From contig NC_034411.1 of NCBI RefSeq assembly GCF_002078875.1, positions 29,037,226 through 29,101,225 of the forward strand: DNA of 64,000 bases. The letters are read 5' to 3'. The stretch comes from Numida meleagris. Taxonomy: Eukaryota > Chordata > Aves > Galliformes > Numididae. Of the stretch, positions 12,401 to 24,200 are shown in pieces; position 1 is the stretch's first letter; each line of letters opens with the position of its first letter. The position numbers and the translations under genes were made by a program. The notes under the pieces were generated by a model, which had not been told where the DNA came from, made no database searches, and worked only from the letters and a program-made list of their open reading frames with translations.

Positions 12401-15201
12401 TCATCCTCTAATTCTGTCACTTATGAACTTCAAACTTTGCATTGGGATGATGGTGTTCTCAGAGAAAGAAAAGTAGAGCAGATCAGGAACATTCATTCTT
12501 CCCCACAAATATTTGTAGTGAAAACAGAGCAAGATTACTCTAATCAAAAACATAGACAGAGAACATTAACTTTTTGTCAAAAATAAGAGTTTCTATGCGA
12601 AAACTAGAGGGCCTTTTTTTTTCCAAGGGAAATCTAAATAAACAGTAAGATTTCAAATTAGATTAAAATAAACTGAAAGATTAAATTGTACCTGTCTAAG
12701 TAGTGGTATGGAATTATAGTTAGGTGTCTTGTGATACCTTCACATCTTCTGAATAGGATTTCTGTTTGGGCTTCTTTTCCCAAAATAGAATAATTATTTC
12801 TCCTCAGGAACTTTTCTGTGAAATGAGTTCAGTTGGTGCTGCCCTGAATAAGAAGTTTGGATTATTTGAATCAGATAAATGTTGCCTTTCTATTCCTATG
12901 GAACAAAAAGTAAACTGTTTTGCTATAAGAATGGTAAGACTACACTTTTACATTCCTAGCCAAAGAACTTCTCTTTGGTTCCCCTCTGATTATAGGTTGT
13001 CTGGCTCCAGCTTCTCATTCGTTCATGAAGCCATCAGATATAAGGATAAGGTGTCCTACAGTGTTATGGTCCATGTCATGGAAGGCTAGAAGAAAAGGAG
13101 GGAGGAGTCTTTGGGGCATTATATGCTTCTGGCTGGCTGTAATAGCTTGCAATAAAATTAGGGCTCCTGCAGCCTCTGAGCTATCTGTCCCAGCTGTACT
13201 GGTAAATTATAGCTAATTAAAACTGAAGCTTCTTGGCTATTATCATTAAAAAATAGCTCTTATATTCTTCTATTTCCACATACTTGTATTGACGGCATTG
13301 AAATCACGTGTTGACATGATAAGAGAACTTCACATGTAATTCACTTTCATCTGGCTTTTAATAAGTAGCATATTTTAACTACTTGTAACATCTTTTTTTT
13401 AATAACTCATGTTTTATAACTCCTATTTTTTTAATGACATTGATAATGTATTTTACAGCTCACCACACATGAGAAAGGGATGTTCTAAGCCTTTACATAA
13501 AGGTACTTGTGTCATAGGTGAATATATGGCTTTTTGAGGAACCTAAGCTAAGATCAATCCACTGAGATGAATCACAAGGTTGTTACAAATTGTTTCATAA
13601 CTGTCTTGTGGTTCAATATAGAGTAACATCTCTGTGGATATTAATATCTAAGATTACACTTTTCACTGAGTACTGACTTTAACTGAGTTGCTTTATAAAT
13701 CTTTCAAAGCACAAACTCCATAAGTTTGGATCTTTCAAATAGGTTTTTTCTGGAAAAATGTGATCCAGTTTCATGTATTTTTTTTAATTTATTTGTAATA
13801 TTTTGTTTGTTTGTAATAGCTTTAAATAGGGAATAATATACTGGTTTGCATGGAAATAATTGAAAAGTATATAGCTTAATGTGCAGCAAAGTGGAAATTT
13901 GCAGTATCTTTTTTATAGACAAAGAGTAGGTAGGGTTTTGGGGGGGTTGTTTTTCTATTTTGTGTGTAGTATTTTTTCATAAGACATCCAAAATAACATA
14001 ACTTAGTGGTTACATTGTTATGTATTGAATACAGTACCTATTCCACAATGTTGCTAAATACCAAATAAATATTCTCTTATTTCTCTAAGACATTAATTAG
14101 TCATCGTTCTTTAGTACTTACTCAACAGTCTGATCCTTATGACCTGTGAATTTAAATGTTTTTTTTTTCCGTTTTCCATTTAAGCACTTTACAGCTTGTA
14201 ATGACATAATTTGTTTTGAAAATACTTTTACTTCAGAATACATGCTAATATGATATAAATAGTAATCAATCAGGAGAAAAAATGTGAATCCTGCAAGGAT
14301 TTTTTTTTTTCAATCCCTAGCATCCAGATGTACAGATCAGTAGAGACAATGAACAAGTCTCTGCTAAGAAGTTGTTTTTGTTTGAAAATTTGAGAAATAT
14401 AAGCCATCCTCCCTCAGAACACAAATACTGCTGAAATTGCACATTTGGGGTTACGTTTTTCCTTTATCAGTTCCATTAATATTAGTGAATAATGGCTTCC
14501 CATGTGGTAATTTAATTATGATTTGAAATAACTGGTGAACTGGACCAGTGTCATAGATCAAGGAGGAAATTAATTAAAGAAGGGTAAAGGTGAATTGTAT
14601 GGGGCATGAGATCCTAACTAGGAATAATGAGATAATTAAATTAAGTCAACTTCTGATTGAACACTAGTGACATCTACACAGTGAGTGCTGTTGAGTAGTG
14701 GAACTTGCAGAAGCTCTAGCACATGGGTTATTTAAAACTGAGTTGGACAAACATGAAAAAAAAAAAAGACTGTAGAGAACCAATTTTTCACTGGCAGCGA
14801 GGTGGACTGGATGATCTAATATCTCATTTCCACTCTTAGCGTCTACAAGTCTGTTTGAAAAAATACTTGGAATTCTGTATGTTTTCTAGCCTCACTTGGA
14901 CTTCTTTTGTATCTAGCAGCAGGAGCTCATTATCCTGTGAATGTGCTTGACAGCAAATAGCTTCATTTTCAGTCTTTCTTATTGTACGAAGATAAATTTT
15001 AGGATATGTAGGGCCAAATTTTGAATACCTGCTTACTTGCAACAGCAAAGAGAGCTCAGAAAATCACTTGTCCTGTGAATCACAAGATCCTTAAACTGGC
15101 CAACTGGACGTGAGATTTTTGATGGTGGGAAATAAGCAATGACTTCATTATTTTTTTTTTGCATTTTAAAACTGACTGTATGCATTTTTTTTCTTTTGCA
15201 G
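3477..15201 (+). other. KIF6: KIF6 intron, long AT-rich stretch
   Basis: No exon was recognised in these 11.7 kb. Short ORFs at 5642-5932 (-) and 10651-10947 (+) look like chance. There is a purine-rich patch near 8385-8430, A runs near 7003-7019, and small palindromes at 3437-3455 and 10481-10498. The KIF6 exon before the one at 15202 may lie here unrecognised, or to the left of the window. Confidence 0.6.
14690..14845 (+). mobile_element. Probable degraded CR1 3' remnant
   Basis: The stretch has CR1-like wording (GGTGGACTGGATGATCTAAT, then TTTCCACTCTTA) but lacks the ATTCTATGATTCT tail. It looks like an old, diverged CR1-type LINE end. Confidence is limited because only about 60 bases are recognisable. 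Confidence 0.45.
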
Positions 15202-15252
15202 ACCATTTGAAAGGAGAGATAACCCAGAGATGTATTCAAAGAGCTGCTCTAG
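15202..15252 (+). CDS. KIF6: KIF6 coding exon (tail exon 1 in window)
   Basis: This 51-bp exon has a strong polypyrimidine tract ending TTTTGCAG and a consensus donor AG|GTAAGA. It starts with the last two bases of a split codon and ends with the first base of another. Its open frame reads [16 protein letters not shown], which resembles the KIF6 stretch with an LK-EITQR-IQ--ALG pattern as I recall it from mammals. Its end phase fits the exon at 28853 across a 13.6-kb intron, giving an Ala codon at the junction. A second frame (starting [10 protein letters not shown]) is also open but does not fit the family. Confidence 0.78.
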
Positions 15253-18200
15253 GTAAGATAGAAACACTCAGAAGCAACAAATTATCTCCCAGGACTTAAT
15301 CTGTTTGTTGAGCATGTTGTATTTTTTCAGCAGTTCATGTCCTGATAGTTCTACATTCCATAACATAAAGAACACAGAATTTTTGAATTTTGCCAGAGAT
15401 TTGGCTCAAAAAGGCATTTGATTTTATTTATGGTGAGGAAAATTATGCAAAAGTTTACACATTTTGTGTTGGATTTGCTATCACTTTCTTGTTTTTGTTT
15501 TTGTTTTGCTTTAATTGCAAAAACAATCTTTTTAGGCTGACCAACAGAAGACCAGAGAGATCTAAGTTCTTAGAATCATAGAATGGCTTGGTTTGGAAGG
15601 AACATCAAGGATCATCAATTTCCAACCCTCCTGCCACAGGCAGGAGCTTAGCATTTTCATTTTTTTGTGCTAATGACTCTTTGTTTCCCACTGACAGGTA
15701 TTGGTTTGTCATAAAGCTGAGCTTCTAGTTAGCCATGTTGCCACAATCAGTCTAACATCCTTTTAAATTTTCTTCATTCCACTTGGGACTGAAAGAGTAT
15801 ACTGGTCATTTCTTTCACATCCAGTTATAGAAGTTGAAAAATTATTCCATGTAGCTTCTGTTGACACAGCTGTGAAGCTAAAAATGTCTACGTAAGTTGT
15901 TCGCATAAGTGTAAAGTTATCCAAATTTGGTTTAAGATGCTTTAGGTGGACTCCATGGATTTGTACTGAAAACAGCCTAGTAGAGAATTCCACTTTTGTG
16001 ACAGTAAACTGTAGCAAAAATGTGACAAAAGTCTGCTAGGGGCAATAACAAGTTAAGCCCACCTCACCTAGATCTTGGGCTCATTGCTTAAGCTTGTCTA
16101 TGTCTCTCTGGATGGTGTCCTGTCCTCAAGGCATCTTGTATGTCTTGTATACTAATTTCTTAATATAGAGACATTTGTGTTGTAAATGCTATTCTCATTA
16201 ACTATCTAATCCGGTTTTCATAAAGTAGGTAAGCATAATTTTTTTCATGTCCTTAGGAAATGACAGAGTGACCTTACCAGCTATACATTCACATTGTAAA
16301 TACTCTCTTAGTGTATTCCACAAAGGAGCAGGCAACCCATGTGCTTTTTGCTTTTGATTGAGCATTGCTCTCTACTTACTATCATGAAGTCTGGACTGCA
16401 CAAAGTATTTTCCATACCTTTATTTCCCCTTAATTAATCATTCTTCTAAATATTCTGGAAATTGTGACAATATTTATTGTATGAGATGGGGAAATATTGT
16501 CTGCCTTTTGGATGAATGTTCCTCCAAGGAGTAACAGGTGTCAAGTCTCCTACAGGCTTTCTTGATGACTAGAAAGTGATCGAGATATTCTTAAATTAAA
16601 GCTGCCTGGTAAAAAGGATAATTGAGAGTCTGTTGAAATTCCAACATGAAATAAAACACCCCATTGTTTCAATCAGGAGCCAAGTAAACATCTTCCAGCA
16701 GGCTTTTTTTTTTTTTCTTAACTTAAGTCATCTTATGGTTAAAACTCTGTAAGAAGCTATTCTACTTTGATTTTGAAGAGTGTAGATCTGCTTCCCCTAT
16801 GGCCATGTTTAAGATGTGAATTTCTCATTCACTGAAGGATAACTACACTACTTAACCCATTGTTCTTAGCTCTCTCTTCTAAAACATCAGATGCTGGAAG
16901 TTAACGAAGAACACAAATGTGTAGGAGGTTTCGTTGGAGGCAAGGACGTGCTCCATGTTTTTTATTACAAAACCAGAAACATTGAATACGTTATGTAAAA
17001 TAACAAGGATTTACTCTCAGCATTGCTTTAATCTTTCTTAATGATTAGAATAGCTTATTATGCAAACAACTTATTTTATTCAGTAAGGTCTGTCAGAGTA
17101 ACATTCAGTCTGAAGGGGCAAGAAATGGTATGACTGAGTTGAAAACTATGATACTTTTTTTTCCTCGCTGCTTTCCTATTCTTTCTTTGCTCTTTATTTC
17201 CTTTTCCACCTTCTCATTGATCTCCTCTTTCACTTTTCCTAATTCTTCCTGCCTTCATATTTATCTCCCAGTTTCTCTTTTCCTTCAATGTTTTCCCTCC
17301 AGAATATCAGTTATTTTGAATTTCCCCTCTTTAAGGGCTTGTATGTTTCTTCCCTCTAACTTTTCACTTCCTTTTGCATGTTTAACTGCATTTTTTTGGG
17401 GCAGTATTTGAAATGAAATAATTTGCACAGAACCGAAGTACTGACAGACCAAAAACACTGGGTCACCATACTTTCTGGGTTAGAAAAGATGTAAGAAAAT
17501 GTCAGAAAGAAAAACTTCCCCTGGCTTTGCAATGTTTTAGAATGTAAATGCATATTTTATAGGAAGTCATTATCTTGAGAAGCTTTGAATTAGCATTTCA
17601 GTAAAACGCTATTCTGGTTTTACATTGGTTGAACGTGATTTCAAATAGACAGTTAGGCTCATGTAGCATTATTCACCAGCAGTGGGGGAAGAGTAAATCC
17701 TAAACTGGACCCATCTGATGACCCAAGAAAACCTATGGCATACAGTACCAGGAAGATATTCCTATGGGAATGCAGTCATCCTGGTAGAGCCCAACACAGT
17801 TTTTGTCTATTCAACTGCATCTCACGTAGAGGCCTCTGCTCAACTTCCTCATGAAGTTTCCTTATGAAAATGCCTAACTTCCTCAACACTGGAAGTTAGG
17901 CATTTTCATAACATACACCAGACTGATATGCCTGTATCAGCAGAAATGTTTAGCAAATCTGCAAGTCCCACAGCTGTTCAGTCAGCCTCATGCAGATCCT
18001 GCAAACTTCATTCACAGAAATTTCAGGAATCTGAAACACTTGCTAAATCAAGGTGAAGTGATGCAGCATCTTTAGCACCACATGCCTTTCTTTTTCTGTG
18101 CAATGTCATTGTTCTGTGTACAGCTGTCCAGAAGAATTAAATCTAACATGAGTAAAAATGGCAACTGTGGATCTGCAAAAGGAAACTGCATCCTTTGTAA

Positions 18201-21200
18201 GAATGTCAGCATCAAGGCCCAGTTTTACCAACATTTTACTTAGCAAACAGTTTTATCAAGTTTTGTGACTCGACATTTAGAAGTAAGATTTTGTATTTCT
18301 TCTGATGTTCAAAAATAAGTTCCCGAGTTCTTTTCAGTCAAAACTTCCACTGAAAAAAAAAAAAAACATATTCCTCATGAAAAATGAAGTGACTAGATGT
18401 GTCAAAAATAACAGGTATGTTTCAGTCTCAGAAAAATGTATGCCAGCATTTGATTTGTTATAGAGTTTCAAATGCCTGAGAGCAAGGATTTGGGGATCTG
18501 TTGTTTTTACATAGAGATTGTAACACACATTTGTTTCAAGCAAAAATAGGGAGCTTTCTCTTGATCTTTGATCCCTCAATAGCCTTTCCATATCATCTTT
18601 TCCTACACTTTCAAAGCTACATATCTGTTCTTAGGATATTAGCATTAGTTTGTGCTGCTGTTCCTGCACTGTTATATGCATCTCTTGGTGTGCTTCATTT
18701 TGCTTCCTCACCTTTCTCTGGCTAGAATTCAAAGAAGAGCATTATCAGAAGGATAGGTGTCATGGTTTTGTGAATTTCGGTTGTTGGTACTCCACATCAT
18801 AACATCATGTAGTGAATGTACCTGGTCCTCAGAAGAGAAGGACTACTACATTCCCCACGGTACTTTGCTCCTCTGTTACCATTTTCCAGCCAGAGGGAAA
18901 ATATAAAAGCTCACAGTATAAAAACTTGCAGATCACGAGACCTCATCCTTTTTTCCGCCGTCTCTCGTCTTGGCAGCACCTCGCTCTCCAGCCATCTTAT
19001 CGTCGGTAGTAGAGTAAGGCCTACCTTGATTTTGGGACATTCTCTCTCTCTGTATTGGATTTATCAGCTTAAATTGTAATTATATTGTATTACAGTGTGT
19101 TGTTTTGCATTCCGATATTTTATTTAGTAAATTAGTTTGTTTCTCCTCAGATTGTTGCCGCTGTTCTTTGCTCTCAGGGCCATCTCCCTACCCTTTTTCC
19201 CTTTTCCCTTTTCCCGGGGCGTGGACCCGTGGATCCCCCGTCCCCTTTGTCACGGAACCGGGCCGAACGCCCGTAAACCGTTGACAATAGGTAGTATCAG
19301 GAACTGCTGCTCCCACTTTTCCAAATGAGATACAGTCCATGCCACTAGAAAGGCTGTGTCATCATGGTTTGTCTGTTAAGTATACAAGGGATGCTTAGGA
19401 ATTGTACAAAAGGTCTCTCTGCAATCATAACACAGCATCCTGCAGACAGAGGAGATATTAACTAAGCTAAAAAATAACAACTGTCTTGAATTAATCTTCT
19501 GTAATCTCTGTGAATGGAAAGCACAGAGAAATTCCAAACTGCTGCTGTGTGTCAGAGTTAATCTCTTATTTAAATAAATGCATATTTATATAAAATAAGC
19601 TCAATTTCTTTCACTGCTTTACATCTTGCAACTGAGAAGCCATTAAGTTTTCTTCATGTGAAGAAGTAGAGTCTTGATCTGTACTAATGTCATGAAATGA
19701 GGAGACATTCGTGTTTTCAGTCACAAAATGCAGGAGCTGAGAAAAGTGGCAGTCTGTGTTTTCCCCCACAAGTCTGACACAATCCATGGAGAATAATAGA
19801 TGGCCTGCTTTAAAGCCATCATTCCTGGCACTCAAAAATGATAATGTGTACAGGCTAAAAAATGACACTTGAGTAAAAAATCAGATTGTCAGAATTCCAG
19901 AATTTTAAAGGTTTTCTTTTGTGATGAGAGATTAAAAAAAAAAAAAAAAAGAACATTTCCCCATGTTTTCTTAAACCATGCTTAAACCATTGCTTCCTTA
20001 AACCATGTGGATGAGTTCATGCATTTTCAGTCCATAAAATCTGCTAATTGTAGGAGGGGAAAAAAGCAACATAGTCAGTTTGCAACAGCCTCAGAATAAG
20101 GGATAAATTTCTCTTAGAAATTCACGATCTTTATATGCATAATATGTCAGTGTGCTGTGTTTATCATGTATTTCTACTTGAAATCTCAAGCAACAGCAGT
20201 GCTTTTGTAAAAGTTCACTGCTTCTGTGCATGCAGGGCACTGATTTTATTCCTAGTATGACCTCTAGTGGTACCAAGGCTATTCTTTTTAGCGATGGGTT
20301 TTGTTCTTCTCTTTCTACACCAAAGGAAAGTAATCAGAGATGCTTTGCATTAAGGTTTCTTTTTGAAACTCTGATACTGACAGAAAAAAAATGGTAACAT
20401 TATGTTTGTTAAAATGATGATGAGTTTTAACTATTGCTTATATGAGGATGTACGTAGCAAAATTGGCTACATATAATACCAGTGAGCAAAGAATTTTGAA
20501 CACATATATAAGTTATTACATGGGATATTTTAAGAAGATTAGATCTTTCTGGCTTCTTGTCACTGCAGTATAGTCAAGTCATCGCAGTTATTCCAGATTT
20601 GTTCTGCAGAAAAACAGCATAAAACAGCATAGACTTTGGCCTCAGGTATCTATGAAGTTACACACTATAACAGACTTACTCTCTTAGTTTCACATGCTTT
20701 TTTAGGCTTAGAATCAGTGCCATCCAAGGCTAAAACTCTGAACTCTTCAGAGCTTTTGTATTTCTGCATGTACCAAATTCTTCGGTGAAGATTATTGCAG
20801 TCAGGAAAAAGAAACAGGATTTTGAAGCATCAGTTAGACAAGCAGCAAAATTTCCCTTGCTGCAGTACCTGAGGACTGCTGTCAGGTGACATGTTTTGGG
20901 TTTTTCCCAGTATTATGCAGGAATGAATTGTAAAACTCTAGGAGAGTATTATAATAAGAAGAGTCCTCTTAAACCTGGCCTTTCAGGCCTCAAGCCCAAC
21001 CAGCCCTCTCTTTCTCTAGGTTTCTCTTCAGGTTTTTTAAAGGTATTCAGTAGTTTTGTTTGTTTCTGTGTATTTCTGATGCTCTTTCTAGCAAGTTTTA
21101 CTAGATTCAGTGCTAATCTCTAGAGACATCCGTGAATTTCCTCTTTCATCATATCCTCAAAAACAAAGCATTACATCTTCAAAGGAGATCTTTCAAGAAT

Positions 21201-24200
21201 GTTATTCTGCACTGCCAGAGAAAAGTCTGAGATTATTTATGTGTTCCTATTAAGCTCCCCTTATGATCCACTCATCTTTAGCTTATCAGATCTCAAAAAA
21301 AAAAAAGAGTAAAACTCATATTTGGATCAAGTTATATTTCTATTAGGAATCTGAATTTGTAGCACAGAAGTCTGGTTTTCAGTATTGACACTGGCTTTAG
21401 CAATTCAGGGTTGCTAGGACTGACAAAGCTTGCAGTCTTTGTAAACTCTCTTGCAACAAAAGTTTCTTCTACAACCTTAACAAGTTCAGTGCAAGTAGCA
21501 TTGTTACCTAGGTTGTTCTGAAAGTTATTCCTCCTATTTATTTCCATGGAAACTACAACGTATGCAAAACACAATAAAACTATTTGTCAGAGCAAATTCT
21601 CAGCTACAAAACGCTATTTCTCAACACAGTCACCACCATTAGCTCTGCATTTTCACCAGATATGAACAAGAGCCTGCATGCTGCACTCAAATATCTGCTC
21701 CAGTCAGAGGTAACTCACTGTTGCCACTGCTGAAATGCACCACCTACCACCTCACTGTGCTCACATCTGCTATTTGGTCTCCATAAACATTCAGCAAGTG
21801 TCGATGAGTGTCAGTGGGTGCCACTTTTTCCTCATGGAGGAGTTCAATTCCACCCCTTTGTTTCATACAAACTTCCATGTCAGAAGCAATTGTGTCAGAC
21901 TGTCCCTCCGCTGCCATCTGTCGCATAGCAATAAAATGTAATGGAATATTGTCAGGAAGGTTCAACCTCAACTGCCATACCACTAGCATCCACCTCTAAT
22001 GTTGCAGGCCAACACAATAAAATAGGAGGAATTACTTCCAGAGCAGCACCCATATTTAGAGACTTCCTCAGGTGAGTAGTAAGTATGAAAACAGAATCTG
22101 TATATAAAGCTCTTAGTTCTCTATTTTGGCCTATTAAAATTAAAGTATTAGGAAGAATATGATGTGAGGACAGTTATGCGTTAAGAGAAATCCTTATTTG
22201 GATTTGCAGGATTTCCGTGCTCAGAGTTTTTCAAGAGATGATAGGCAACCAGTCTGATTTAGTCTTCACCTTACCTTGAGGAGGTAGCCCCCCAAAGTAC
22301 CTCCCAGCCAGAGTGATCTGGTAATTCTAACATATAATTTGAAGTAATAAGATAAAGGAAATGTAAATTTTATACACAGTCTACTATGCTTAAGCTGATT
22401 TGCTTTGGCTTCAGTACAATTCAGTAGTTTCTCCCATTTGCATCTACAAAGATGGTAGAACATCTATGAATAACTTTCAGTTTAAGGCACAAACTTCTTC
22501 CTTCTGATTCCACAAATTTGCACAAACATTTATGTAAATGTGGGTACGTTGGTCAGCAGGCTAGTTCTGTATCAGTAGAATTTGAACTGTGAGAGCTCTT
22601 TGTACATATAACAAACAAAAGTTCTTTAATGAATTATAGACTGCAAATGAAGCTCTTTTCACATCTCCATTGATTTTTTTTCAAGATAAAGGTAAAATCT
22701 AGGACAGCAATTTGTATCAAGTAAAGCACAGGATGAGTTAATGAGAGATAGCAAGTTTAATGTGGAATTTGATCTTTCAGAACAAGCTGCAATTTGATGC
22801 AAAACTTCTTCCATTTTTCATTTTGCTGTAATGAACAGAAGAAATTAATTCACTGCTTCTTTGCCCAAAATTTTTCAGATAGTAAGATCAAAAGAAAATA
22901 ATGATTTGGAACACGTAGTTACTGCTAATATCCCACAAATGTGCAGAGGTTGAATAAACTTCTCCAGGTAATAATCTTGTGGATGAATTGCAGTTGTTTC
23001 AGGTTGTCAGGATTATCTCTTCTCATATGCAGTACAGTATAATTGAGCTGGCAACTACCAGGACATTTTAATTGAGCTTAATATCCTTTTCTTCACAGGA
23101 CATAGAAAAGATCTGTTTGAATGATGAGAAATGTGTAAATATCTCTTTATTTATTCTCACACCTTCTTGAGTTGATAACCTAACACAGAGACCTTCACTG
23201 TTTGGCTCCTGCAGCTGATGGGTATGTGCTAGCAGAAGTGTGGCACTTAGAGTGGGTTATGAAGGTGGCCAAAAACACATTCCAGTCCCCAAAACAATTC
23301 AAGTTGAATATGGTCACATTAGTAGTGGTATATTCCTTGTATACTTAATAAGCAATCTTTTTCTGAAGCATTTTTCACCCTTTTCTTTCAAGAAAAGCAT
23401 AGCAAAATATAGCAAAGAGACTTAATTTTTTTCCATGAAAGCTCTTGAATGTTGTAGAAATGAATGTTACTGAAGTCTCAAAACTGTTGGATGATAAGTC
23501 ACACCACTTCTTAGGAGGAAATATCAGGTACATAAGCGTCAAATATTATGAGCAAGATAAGTGATGCAATAAACAATCTTATGTAATCTTATGTAATCTA
23601 ATGGCAAGATGCATTTAGTAAGTGTAAGCAAGAATCTGCATTAGTAGGTTCTTCCTGAATATGACACAGTATATTACTTTTCCACTACATCAACCGGCAT
23701 GTATGGAACACACTGAATTTGAAGCTTCTTTTTTTATTCACTGTAAAGTTCACTTGTGTATTTGGAAACCAACAGAGAACTTCTAGCCACAATGGTGGTT
23801 TCTTCACAAGAAACTTTCATCACCTGGGGGCATCTGAGGAGAAGGCAACACCTTCTTGTTTCATGTGTTGTGTATTTTAAGGAGCACATATATAGATGAC
23901 TAGTTTTAAAGATGAGAGTTAAGGGAATTGAAATTTGAATCTGTATATAGCCAAAACAGCTCACAGAGACTGAAAAAAATATCTTCACTTTCCAGGTGTG
24001 CATTGAAAGTCAGTTACTTTGAATCAATATTAAGCCAGTAGGACAGTAAACAATACTGTAGTACCTAGAGAAGAAGCATGCTCATGGGCACTTTTGCTAA
24101 ACTCAGTGACTAAAATAAATAATCAACAAAATACAGATGCCTTCAACCCCCCTAAACACATACATTTATAATACACTGAAAATCAGACAGTTTACTTCAG

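Noticed and set aside
17862..17911. miRNA gene at the perfect hairpin
   Set aside because: Pairing stops at 21 bp with an 8-nt loop; a typical precursor has a longer, imperfect stem. Kept only as a structural finding.
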